IMG/VR virus record: IMGVR_UViG_3300024306_000745
Coordinates: 1-28,555 of that record
Length of the DNA stretch: 28,555 nucleotides
Source: a virus
Direction: 5' to 3' (one strand)
The notes beneath the pieces were generated by a model. It saw only the letters and a list, made by a program, of their open reading frames with translations, was not told the DNA's origin and did no database searches. The number at the start of each line of letters is the position of its first letter. The first letter of the stretch is position 1. Shown here in pieces: positions 1 to 7,502 of this stretch. The translations under genes and the position numbers were made by a program.

Positions 1-83
1 CCTAGGGACCCTAGAGCCCAAATACGTTAGGGTTGCAGCGCACTATGCGACCGCACCATGAATATATACTACCATGTTTGGTA

Positions 84-680
84 TTAGGGTTTTGCTATCT
101 TTCTAGGATTTTGGGCTTCTACTACCTGGTGTATGCTGTGCGGGGTTGAGGAGTGGTTTACGATCCATTCATCTTCTTTGCTAGTTAGGGCTTTCATGCG
201 GGACGTTGGGCCCGAATACTGACGCATGGAGGAGTGTAGTGCGTCTTCTGGAACCCAAGCCGATACGACTTTACCTCTAGGTTCCTCGTAGTAAGCCTGT
301 CGATGGGCGACATCTAACTTAGGCGTCCAGGAGGTCTGCGTTCCGTGTAGATATTGGGTACTTGATTCTTTTACGTTTTTATCAGCCTCACCGACCGACA
401 TCCCGCGATGAAGCAAAAACTCAAGCTTACCGGTGTTGGGGTTTCTGCGGTGCTCAGTTGCGGCAGTTAGTTTAGATAGTGCACGCGTCCTTGCGGGGCC
501 TTCCATTCTTGGAATCTGTGCCTTAGCTTGCCGTGCCTCTTCTGGATCGGTTACGTCAGATACCCATGCGGTTCTAGCCTGGCCTCCTGGTGAAGCCCAT
601 TCTGCCCTAGGATCGAATTTGGGTTTAGCAGATTTAACTAACTGCCATTGACCTAAAGAGTTTATTTTGATTTCTTCCAT
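84..680 (-). CDS. possible ADP-ribosyltransferase-like protein, 198 aa
   Basis: I chose the ATG at 680 because GGAG lies 6-7 nt upstream; an upstream GTG has no such site. The middle of the protein shows LLHRGM (R92), TSWTP (S117) and EDEW (E169-x-E171), in the order and spacing of the R-S-ExE signature of arginine-specific ADP-ribosyltransferases; GKVVSAWVPED (about 136-146) would be a core strand between them. Such enzymes move ADP-ribose from NAD+ to protein arginines; T4 Alt is a virion-packaged example. It is the last gene I see in the leftward virion operon, 30 nt after the endonuclease gene, so packaging with the virion is plausible. The match is by motif only; it could be a plain structural protein. 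Confidence 0.5.
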   Translation of the reverse strand: MEEIKINSLGQWQLVKSAKPKFDPRAEWASPGGQARTAWVSDVTDPEEARQAKAQIPRMEGPARTRALSKLTAATEHRRNPNTGKLEFLLHRGMSVGEADKNVKESSTQYLHGTQTSWTPKLDVAHRQAYYEEPRGKVVSAWVPEDALHSSMRQYSGPTSRMKALTSKEDEWIVNHSSTPHSIHQVVEAQNPRKIAKP

Positions 681-710
681 TCGAAACTCCGTGTTTAATC
701 TTAACACAGC

Positions 711-1889
711 TTATAGTTGCGATTTTAGCCAATCAATAACTTCAGACTGAGTGCCATTAAACTGCGGAAGTCTCATGCTCAGGGTTGCATACCGCTTGAT
801 GCGTCTTTTTACACCGTCTGTGAGCACCCCACCGCGCAACGACAAACGGTGCTTAATCGTTCCCTCGTCTTCGTTTATGATGGCCGTAAAGCACCTTATG
901 CCCTCCTGCGCCATGGTCTTAACGAATCTGGTTGCCTGCGTGTTTATTACGACCAGGCTCTTATCTTTTGCCGCTGATGCTGCTTGTAGTGCCTTATCGA
1001 ATCCAAGGATGTCTACGTCTATGATGTTGAAGTTGTTTAGCTGTTTAGATGCCCAGGTCTTGCCGGCACCAGAAGGTCCACACAAAACGTATATCAACGG
1101 GTTCTTGCTGGCCCACGCAACAAGATCTGTCGAGTAGTCGACTTCATTGCCCCAGAGCTCTAGGTATCTTAGAGCCTTGTTGTTGAAGAAATTACGCTTC
1201 CTGTTGTTGCTAGCCAAGTGTTTCTGTTGATTGTGCCAGTAGTTCCCATGCACATCCAGATATGTATCTATCTCTGGGATGTAGATATCTACCGTATAAA
1301 AGTCTTTCACCACTTGACCATGAGCAAGTGGATAGGTTTGCTTGATCTTGTTTAAGACTTCGATCTCTAACTTAGATGTCTTTTCCGATTGCATCTTAGC
1401 TAAAGCTTTAGCGTGAGCAATTTTAAACTTATCAGTTTGTCTTGCTGCATCAAGTATAGATGGAGAGATCTTATCGTGCGCCTTTTGTTTTTCCGTTCTA
1501 TTCTCTGGCTGCGCATACCAGTTCATTGAACACTTAACAGAGCAAAATTTATTATTTCCAATTAATTGCGATTCATACTTTTCAAAAGCCGTTTCACAAT
1601 TCAAGCACGCCACATCAACCAAACCGCCCTTATAGTTAGGATTATTCTGTCCTGATAGGGTTTTGACGTAGCATTTCTTGTGGAACCTGGGTGGTTCAGC
1701 TTCGCCTTTGGGGATTGGGACTTTTTCGCCGCACACTTCGCAGTTGTTTAGTGGGCGACCGTTATGGGCAAGAACGTCGGCTTTGTATTGCTCTTTTGTG
1801 TAGTCGGCGGAGCAATGTGTCTTCCAATGTCGGCTCATGAGCCCGTTGAGCTGTTTGGTTTGTAGGTCGCAGAGATGACATTTGTACAT
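711..1889 (-). CDS. homing-type nuclease (zinc fingers + Vsr-like domain) fused to a P-loop kinase domain
   Basis: 392 aa from the ATG at 1889, which has AGAGGG 7 nt upstream; an in-frame ATG at 1910 sits in a hairpin loop without a site. The N-terminus has Cys/His pairs (C4-x2-C7 with H21, H25; C50-x2-C53; C95-x2-C98 with C116-x3-C120) and the SGQNNPNYKGG element typical of DNA-binding parts of homing endonucleases. Residues 172-250 look like a Vsr/PD-(D/E)XK nuclease: E175/E177, D201 in VDIYI, then LDVHGNYWH with D212, H214 and H219. Residues 266-392 start with a Walker A, GPSGAGKT (271-278), followed by IIDVD, and resemble small nucleotide or polynucleotide kinases. It lies between the sheath and the last gene, the usual setting of a free-standing homing gene. 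The kinase fusion is unusual. Confidence 0.75.
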   Translation of the reverse strand: MYKCHLCDLQTKQLNGLMSRHWKTHCSADYTKEQYKADVLAHNGRPLNNCEVCGEKVPIPKGEAEPPRFHKKCYVKTLSGQNNPNYKGGLVDVACLNCETAFEKYESQLIGNNKFCSVKCSMNWYAQPENRTEKQKAHDKISPSILDAARQTDKFKIAHAKALAKMQSEKTSKLEIEVLNKIKQTYPLAHGQVVKDFYTVDIYIPEIDTYLDVHGNYWHNQQKHLASNNRKRNFFNNKALRYLELWGNEVDYSTDLVAWASKNPLIYVLCGPSGAGKTWASKQLNNFNIIDVDILGFDKALQAASAAKDKSLVVINTQATRFVKTMAQEGIRCFTAIINEDEGTIKHRLSLRGGVLTDGVKRRIKRYATLSMRLPQFNGTQSEVIDWLKSQL

Positions 1890-1892
1890 AGA

Positions 1893-1930
1893 AAAACCCT
1901 CTACCAACATTGTACTTGGTAGAGGGTTTT
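1893..1930 (-). terminator. perfect 15-bp hairpin between sheath and endonuclease genes, overlapping the latter's RBS
   Basis: Arms at 1893-1907 and 1916-1930 pair perfectly (15 bp) around an 8-nt loop. The arms begin and end in A4/T4, so it can act as an intrinsic terminator for the sheath transcript. On the minus strand the 3' arm contains GGTAGAGGG, the ribosome site of the endonuclease gene starting at 1889, so a read-through transcript would hide that site. Confidence 0.8.
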
Positions 1931-1950
1931 GATTTAATTACTTGATTTGA

Positions 1951-4125
1951 TTAAGCTGTTTGGCTAGCGCGTTGCAAAGTAATGTCGGCCAGGACGAAAT
2001 CGATCCCTTCTACAAGCTTGATCGTAACCGAGATGTAGATCGTGTTGCCTTCGATTCGAACGCTCAAGGACTTGAAGCCCTGCGGAGCATCTGCCGTACT
2101 GACCGTGATTCCTTGAGACAAGAACGTGGCCAGAACAGACTCAGCAGTAGATTGGACTTCAGATGCTCGCAGTGTATTTTTAACGCCGATGTAACGAAGT
2201 TCCATGGTGTTGCGGAAGTTGTAAGCGACAACGTCAGCAGCGTACATGACGTTTGCACGGTTGTATACCCAGTTATCATCGACGCCGTAGGTCGTGTTGT
2301 CTACTACAACGCGGTACCCACCGGTTCGCGGAGCTTCCAAGAAAGTGATGCCAGACTGGATTGCGTCATCATACTGCGTATCTGGATCGAAGTCAACCAC
2401 GATATCGGCTTCAGGAGTGTTCATTGGTTGTGCGGTTTGGCGGATACCAGAGCAGTTCATGAACTTGAAGGTTAAAGGAAGACCGATCGGCGATCCGCCG
2501 CGCGAGCCAGCAAGTAAGCATGCCAATGCCCATGGCTGAAACCATTTGATGGCGCCTTGTGCGTTGATTTGACGGATATCTTGGATAACCATCTGAACGC
2601 GAGCATCGGCCATATTGCCTGCTTTATCTTTACAGCTGCTGTACGAAGCTTTAGCAGACAGATATCCTTGGCGTTCACTTTTCTTCTTGGTGGTTTTCAT
2701 CAAGCTGAGATGTGTCTTAACTGCTTGATGGATACCGTCAATCGTGTAGGTGGAGGAAGGATCGGTGAGGTTGTCAGCGATGTCGGCGGTTGCGTTTCTA
2801 GAAAATAGTGGAACCACAGAGTTAACGTGGAACTTCTCAAATTTAGAGAGAGCACTTACGATATCAGATGTCAGAGTGCCACCCTTTGCGCCACCCGCCA
2901 AAAGCGTTTCGCTTAGAGCGGCAGGAAGACCCTTTGTTGCCGGGGCGACAAGGCCGGCGATATTGGACTGCTCAAAAAGATCTTGAACCTCCATAGCGTC
3001 TTTTTTAAGGCGCGCAGCTTTCACACCTGTTGCACCAAAGGCACCAACGCTCGACACGAGATCAAGTGCATCAAGACCAAGTTGGTTGTAAACTGGACTA
3101 CTAACAGCAGCACTCCAGCCTGGTTGGAGGGAGATGGACTCTGCAAGCTGCTTAATCGTAACAAATGCAGCTTTATCGAATTCAATAGTGCCAGTAGAGG
3201 CAGTAAGAGTAACTTTACTATCGCTAACAGAAACAGAGGCAGATGTTGCGCCGCCGGTGTTATCGCGACCAATCTCAAGGACAACATGTCCGCCGACGGT
3301 GTCTTCTTCAACGAGAAGATCTCGTTTTTGATTCAACGAAATCGTGCAACTAGGTTCAGCTGCTGAAACAGACACGCCGGCAATAAGACCAAGCTTGGCG
3401 AGATCGCCAGGAGTTGAGTCGACGAGTTCAAAAGAACGTCCCCATCCTTCTTGGTATTGAGAAGGGGCGGCATCCATCTCAAGCTTAACAGATGTTCCAG
3501 ATGCAGAAGCGGTTAAACCAGATGGAAGCAGACCATTTAATTCAGTAACAAGTTCTGCCAAATCATCGTGATCGGTGGAAGTAGAGCTCAATGTAACTAC
3601 GGCAGCTGTCCCACCGTTCATTCTAACGGAAAAGGAGGCACCATTTAACGCCACACTATATCCCGGCGGCGTGGTTCCCGTAACTGCTGGAGCGGTTTCT
3701 GCAGTTGCAAGGACCTTAACGGAGATCTGATTTCCACCGACGCCCCACTCTTTTGCTCGAACAGTTCCATAAGAACCAGCAAGAGCAAGACTTGCACGCA
3801 CTGAGGCGTTGGTCTTATAAACCCACACAGTTTGGGCGCCGCTTGGGATTGCGCCATCAGATGCAGGAGAAAACAAGAAGTTAAGAGCGTCGACAATTGG
3901 GCCTGATCGATATTTACCACGAGCTTCGATCAAACGATCAGCTGTAAAGAAGTTGTCGGCAATGTTGGTTTCGGATGCACCCGGTTCGCCTGCGTCAGCT
4001 TCGCCAAAGATGGCTATGAGACCAGCTGGACCCAGAGGGACGTTGCCCGATAAATCGATCGTGGTTTTCGAATAAGCACCCGGCTTGTACAGTGTGGCAC
4101 CGTTGAATGATACGTTGATTGCCAT
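1951..4125 (-). CDS. contractile tail sheath protein, 724 aa
   Basis: The protein forms the contractile sheath around the tail tube. The N-terminus (YKPGAYSKTTIDLSG, then PAGLIAIFGEADAGEPG) and the C-terminus (VVAYNFRNTMELRYIGVKN, then QGFKSLSVRI and IYISVTIKLVEGIDFV) match the conserved halves of phage sheath proteins. The C-terminal domain holds the handshake strands that link neighbouring subunits. The variable Ala/Ser/Thr-rich middle (about residues 120-370) is large, so 724 aa is long for the family and suggests inserted surface domains. The start at 4125 has AAGGAG 6 nt upstream. It is followed by a hairpin and preceded by what looks like a broken gene. Virion assembly in the host cytoplasm. 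Confidence 0.93.
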   Translation of the reverse strand: MAINVSFNGATLYKPGAYSKTTIDLSGNVPLGPAGLIAIFGEADAGEPGASETNIADNFFTADRLIEARGKYRSGPIVDALNFLFSPASDGAIPSGAQTVWVYKTNASVRASLALAGSYGTVRAKEWGVGGNQISVKVLATAETAPAVTGTTPPGYSVALNGASFSVRMNGGTAAVVTLSSTSTDHDDLAELVTELNGLLPSGLTASASGTSVKLEMDAAPSQYQEGWGRSFELVDSTPGDLAKLGLIAGVSVSAAEPSCTISLNQKRDLLVEEDTVGGHVVLEIGRDNTGGATSASVSVSDSKVTLTASTGTIEFDKAAFVTIKQLAESISLQPGWSAAVSSPVYNQLGLDALDLVSSVGAFGATGVKAARLKKDAMEVQDLFEQSNIAGLVAPATKGLPAALSETLLAGGAKGGTLTSDIVSALSKFEKFHVNSVVPLFSRNATADIADNLTDPSSTYTIDGIHQAVKTHLSLMKTTKKKSERQGYLSAKASYSSCKDKAGNMADARVQMVIQDIRQINAQGAIKWFQPWALACLLAGSRGGSPIGLPLTFKFMNCSGIRQTAQPMNTPEADIVVDFDPDTQYDDAIQSGITFLEAPRTGGYRVVVDNTTYGVDDNWVYNRANVMYAADVVAYNFRNTMELRYIGVKNTLRASEVQSTAESVLATFLSQGITVSTADAPQGFKSLSVRIEGNTIYISVTIKLVEGIDFVLADITLQRASQTA

Positions 4126-4136
4126 TGTCGCTCCTT

Positions 4137-4253
4137 TTATATAATTCCAAGCTTTTTCAAGTCTTGTTTTTGTAATAAGCTCTTCTTTACAAGAGGATAC
4201 TCACTGCAAAACATATCCCATTTTACCTTAGCATAAGGCTTGAAATGAGCCTT
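4137..4253 (-). pseudogene. 3' remnant of a leftward gene (38 codons) upstream of the sheath
   Basis: Read leftwards, 4253-4137 encodes 38 residues of protein-like sequence (KAHFKPYAKVKWDM near the start, DLKKLGII at the end) closed by TAA 11 nt before the sheath start, where the next ribosome site begins. Immediately upstream is an in-frame TAG (4254-4256); beyond it the same frame continues (FISDFLLEDAAILV) without a good start. An ATG at 4214 could give a 25-aa peptide but has only a weak ribosome site. The simplest reading is a small virion gene broken by an amber codon or a deletion. Not recognised by family. Confidence 0.4.
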
Positions 4254-4338
4254 CTACACTAAAATAGCCGCGTCTTCTAGCAAAAAATCTGATATAAAAT
4301 AATCCTTAATTATATTAATTAGGGTTTTAATAATTATA
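4254..4338. other. AT-rich gap with possible 5' part of the broken gene
   Basis: Between the small gene ending at 4339 and the remnant, the sequence is very AT-rich. The remnant's frame stays open leftwards through most of it apart from the TAG at 4254-4256, but I see no start codon with a ribosome site and no hairpin with a T-run. Confidence 0.3.
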
Positions 4339-4599
4339 TTAAATACTTAACCCAAATTGCTTAGCGGCCCAATCCCATTTTTCTGGGGAATGGGAATCGG
4401 CAAGACCGCGGCCCTTAAAATCTGCTCTAACAATTTCTTTCATATACGGGGGCTGTTTGAGGGTATTAGATTTATCAGCCCACCACTGATCAAACGTAAT
4501 GTTTTCAGAGGGCGTGATTTCCGTTTTAACTAAAGATCTTTGAGCCTTTTCGTATTCTTTTATAGATTTCATATCGATTTTTTGACTGCTCTTAGACAT
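4339..4599 (-). CDS. small protein of the virion operon, 86 aa
   Basis: The ATG at 4599 follows TAGGA by 7-8 nt, and the gene starts only 8 nt after the stop of the 215-aa gene, so it is translated from the same message. The product is charged (Lys/Glu-rich N-terminus) with no membrane segment and ends in PEKWDWAAKQFGLSI. I do not recognise the family. Its place between neck/completion-like genes and the sheath suggests a small tail or assembly protein. Confidence 0.75.
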   Translation of the reverse strand: MSKSSQKIDMKSIKEYEKAQRSLVKTEITPSENITFDQWWADKSNTLKQPPYMKEIVRADFKGRGLADSHSPEKWDWAAKQFGLSI

Positions 4600-4607
4600 G
4601 GCTTTTC

Positions 4608-5255
4608 CTATTTATTATTGGGGTCTATGTTAACATATCTGTCTAATTCGATGCTTGTTTCTATATCTGTAGCCTCAATAAAGGCATCGGCATTCCAAGT
4701 ATTAAACACAGTGCATCTCATTCTTAACCATCTTGTCCAAATGTTCTCTGGCATTTTAGATGCGTCTTTTTGCCAATCTGATGCGCTATAAGTTTGAATC
4801 TCAATGCCGAGACTTCTTGCTATTGCTTTGTACTTAAACATGATATAGGAAAGGATGTAATACATCCATAAGACCTGGTCGGCAGCTTTGCTGCCGTGTA
4901 TTCCTATGTCGACCAAGACGCTCATGGACGCGATACCGATCTCGCTATCCTCGCCATCGCCATAGAAGTCACCAATGGCTGCTTTGGATTCGTCTTCGTT
5001 TTCGTTCGACAGGTGGACGCTAAAGCAAGGAACAGTTTGCGGACTAAGAATCCAAGCTTGAACTACTCTTATTCTTTCTGTGGTAAACCATGTCCATATT
5101 TTATCAACATATTCAGCGCCATATGCCTCAGCAATAAGAGGATGCGACCTTTGATACGCAAAGATCTCATCAAATGCAGCCTTGTCGTTTCTGAGCTGAT
5201 AAATGCCATATTGAACAAGGCGTTGAACCGCAACCTCTGGCATTACCCACGCCAT
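4608..5255 (-). CDS. putative tail-completion / sheath-proximal structural protein, 215 aa
   Basis: Starts MAWVMPEVAVQRLVQYGIY and overlaps the end of the upstream gene by 13 nt, indicating translational coupling. The protein is acidic, with an aromatic helical stretch (VLWMYYILSYIMFKYKAIA, about 129-147) followed by TRWLRMRCTVFNTW. I see no catalytic motif. Gene order (connector-like, Nudix protein, two small structural genes, then sheath) is that of myovirus neck and tail-terminator genes, which is the main reason for the call. Family not identified from motifs. Confidence 0.55.
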   Translation of the reverse strand: MAWVMPEVAVQRLVQYGIYQLRNDKAAFDEIFAYQRSHPLIAEAYGAEYVDKIWTWFTTERIRVVQAWILSPQTVPCFSVHLSNENEDESKAAIGDFYGDGEDSEIGIASMSVLVDIGIHGSKAADQVLWMYYILSYIMFKYKAIARSLGIEIQTYSASDWQKDASKMPENIWTRWLRMRCTVFNTWNADAFIEATDIETSIELDRYVNIDPNNK

Positions 5256-5947
5256 TTTTTAGCCTCCGCCTCGTATTTGTTTAATATTTTCTCGCATTCG
5301 GTATCTATCTCAGATCTTATAGTAGCATTTAGTGTCATTAAGGTGCCCGTCATGTCGAGGCTTCTTGCTGGAGCAACCCATTGCCTAGTAGAATCTTGTT
5401 TGCTAGATGCAATCCTAAACTCTGGCTTTTCGGATGAAACTGGCCGCTGTCGATCTGTTATACTTGACGAAGCTCCAAGGCCAAAAGCCTCAGCCATACT
5501 CTCTGCCATGCTAGAGACTGAGGAATTTTCAGTGGACATAGCTTGAAGACCAGATGCTATATCCTTTGCTGGAGGCGTTGGTTTTGCAGTCGAAGATGCG
5601 CCACCAACCGGAATAATCCTATATCTACTGCCGTCCTTTGCAGTCTTGGATTTACTTAAAAGCCACGGCAGCATTGGGAAAGGTGGTGTACTAAAATCTG
5701 TTTTGCCAGAGTCAGTTGATATCTCTACATACCCCGAACTGGGGTCTAATTTTATCTGAGACAAGAACTCCTCTGCACCGATGGATGAACCGTAGTCCTC
5801 TGCCTCATATACGGCTTTTTCAACTATGCTAAGCGTCGCAGATCTTATCTCTTCTGCCGCCTCGTTTACTAGTGAATCTATCTGATTTGCATCTAGACCC
5901 ATAGTCTGAAGTCGATATCTAAGAGACATTAACTTTTGCGATATCAT
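5243..5947 (-). CDS. putative neck / head-tail structural protein, 234 aa
   Basis: The start ATG at 5947 overlaps the stop of the Nudix gene by 4 nt. The N-terminal 55 residues are helical and acidic (DANQIDSLVNEAAEEI). A beta-rich part follows (GYVEISTDSGKTDFSTPPFP, about 74-93, then RYRIIPVGG), then a Ser/Ala/Pro-rich linker of about 50 residues and a C-terminal helical segment ending ILNKYEAEAKKWRG. The pattern of ISTDSGKxDFS, a proline turn and YRIIPVG is one I associate with small phage head-tail connector proteins, but I have no exact family. Virion role inferred from the operon. Confidence 0.55.
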   Translation of the reverse strand: MISQKLMSLRYRLQTMGLDANQIDSLVNEAAEEIRSATLSIVEKAVYEAEDYGSSIGAEEFLSQIKLDPSSGYVEISTDSGKTDFSTPPFPMLPWLLSKSKTAKDGSRYRIIPVGGASSTAKPTPPAKDIASGLQAMSTENSSVSSMAESMAEAFGLGASSSITDRQRPVSSEKPEFRIASSKQDSTRQWVAPARSLDMTGTLMTLNATIRSEIDTECEKILNKYEAEAKKWRG

Positions 5948-7461
5948 TTCTTGCTCTTGTCGATTACCTTAGCTCGCATATCTTTTAGGAAGTTTTCGCG
6001 ATCGTCGGACATCCAGTCGGAAGCAAAGTCAATTGTTATGTGGCCGGTTGGGCTGATAATTACTTTTGGCTTAGATAGATATTCGTAATATTGAGAAAAG
6101 ACTTGACGAGGATCGGCTGGATCGGTAGAGAAAGCTTCTATTTTGGCAGGTTTCTTAGAAAGTTTGTCGATTGTGCTTTGAAGTTTTAGGAGTTTGCTCT
6201 CGATCTCGTCGATCTCGTCGCCCACCCGAGAGGCAAGAGAATTATGCTTGTCGCGGAAGATCTCCATGCGCTCTTCAAGCTTATCAAATAGGCTAACCAC
6301 TCGCTGCTCAATTTGCTGGAGATCTACTGCATTACCGTGGCGAATCTCTTCGCGGATCGATTCCATCTCATCGTATATGTCAGCGATATTGTACGAGCGG
6401 TAGTTGTTCACCAACTTCCTGATACCGTCTTCAATGGTTTGATCGTCGAGACTGGTATCGTCGTGGACCTCAAACTTAGAGTCTTTATCGTTCTCGTCGT
6501 CGTACCACTCAAAAACGCTCATCAGATCGCCGGTGAGTGTAGGAAGTGAGCGGTTGACGAACTGATGTATGGTCTTTATTCCATCGTCGATGCGACCAGA
6601 ATAAATATCGTTGGCGTGTTTTCTAACATGCAGGATATAGTTGCCGAAATGGATGTCGCGGATATCGTCGTCGCCCATGCCTTCAACGCCGCGCTTCAAG
6701 ATCCTAAAGACGCCGTTTCCAACTAGGCGAAGAGCATCGCCATGGCGGAACTCGTACACCGCATCAGCAACTTGACCAGTCCGTATGATGTTCTTTGACA
6801 GCGTTTCTAGTTGCTCAATCTTAAGCAGATCGTTGATGGATTTGCTGCTTTTCTTCAGTCTACTCTTTAAGTAGTGCATCATCGATCCAACGCAGCAATC
6901 GCGAAGTCTGTTTAAATCGATATCATCGATACTGTAAAACCCAACGTCCGTCAATTCCTTCGTGGAATGGAAGCTCGGAGTATGGTTTAATCTTGCAATA
7001 TAGACAAACTCATCATCTTCTTCTTGGAAAAGTTCGACGTCTGCTTCTTTAAGTTTAACGCCAGTTTCTTCTTCTAGCTCTCTAACTGCAGCTTGCTTGT
7101 GGGACTCGCCTTCATTTAAGTGTCCACCAGGAAAAGACCATTTATAACCGTCTTTGACCTGGCGACCCATAAGGAGTTGGCCGTTGTCGTTCACTACGAT
7201 AACCGCAGCACCGCCGTCCTTGCGACTCTTGTGTAGTTTCTTATTCTTTTTTTCAGCGTGGCGCTTGTGACCTTTTTCATCCCACTTGCCGCCACGATGC
7301 TCTTTGCCCTTTGACTCAGGCAAGTCCTTGCCATCGCCGCCGGAGTATTTTTCCGCAATAGATTTTGGTGGACCAGAATCACCACGGCTAGTCGTTCCCT
7401 TCTTGCCGTGGATAATGGCCATCATCATTCTATATTGTTTCTTGCTCACGAAAGCTGGCAT
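5944..7461 (-). CDS. Nudix hydrolase domain in a long coiled-coil protein, 505 aa
   Basis: Residues 1-40 carry SKKQYRMMMAIIHGKK and PPKSIAEKYS, a short basic motif often seen at the ends of phage head-associated proteins. After a very basic linker (50-82), residues 83-190 form a Nudix domain with a complete GX5EX7REUXEEXGU box (G113, E119, R127-E128, E131-E132, G134). The metal-binding glutamates are intact, so it should hydrolyse nucleoside diphosphate compounds such as ADP-ribose, NAD(H) or modified NTPs. The C-terminal 300 residues are helical with a long coiled coil (about 365-445) and an end domain (KVIISPTGHITIDF). It lies inside a virion operon, with a 4-nt overlap to the next gene, so it may be a structural protein carrying an enzyme. 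GAGG lies about 10 nt before the start. Confidence 0.85.
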   Translation of the reverse strand: MPAFVSKKQYRMMMAIIHGKKGTTSRGDSGPPKSIAEKYSGGDGKDLPESKGKEHRGGKWDEKGHKRHAEKKNKKLHKSRKDGGAAVIVVNDNGQLLMGRQVKDGYKWSFPGGHLNEGESHKQAAVRELEEETGVKLKEADVELFQEEDDEFVYIARLNHTPSFHSTKELTDVGFYSIDDIDLNRLRDCCVGSMMHYLKSRLKKSSKSINDLLKIEQLETLSKNIIRTGQVADAVYEFRHGDALRLVGNGVFRILKRGVEGMGDDDIRDIHFGNYILHVRKHANDIYSGRIDDGIKTIHQFVNRSLPTLTGDLMSVFEWYDDENDKDSKFEVHDDTSLDDQTIEDGIRKLVNNYRSYNIADIYDEMESIREEIRHGNAVDLQQIEQRVVSLFDKLEERMEIFRDKHNSLASRVGDEIDEIESKLLKLQSTIDKLSKKPAKIEAFSTDPADPRQVFSQYYEYLSKPKVIISPTGHITIDFASDWMSDDRENFLKDMRAKVIDKSKK

Positions 7462-7502
7462 AAACCATAACCTCTTAGGGTCATTATATAATAGACTAAA
7501 AC

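Noticed and set aside
1-83. Terminator or gene at the left edge (CTAGGG/CCCTAG dyad, TACCA/TGGTA stem)
   Set aside because: The stems are short, with no T-run in the leftward direction, and only a 10-codon frame is present; nothing can be supported.
4254-4256. TAG recoding or readthrough before the sheath gene
   Set aside because: TAG ends several well-supported genes here (for example at 15799 and 16059), so an alternative code is not supported.
7483-7492. ATTATATAAT as a common leftward late promoter (also ATTATATAA near 4137)
   Set aside because: The copy at 4137 lies only 12 nt from the sheath start, too close for a -10, so the shared sequence is probably AT-rich chance.
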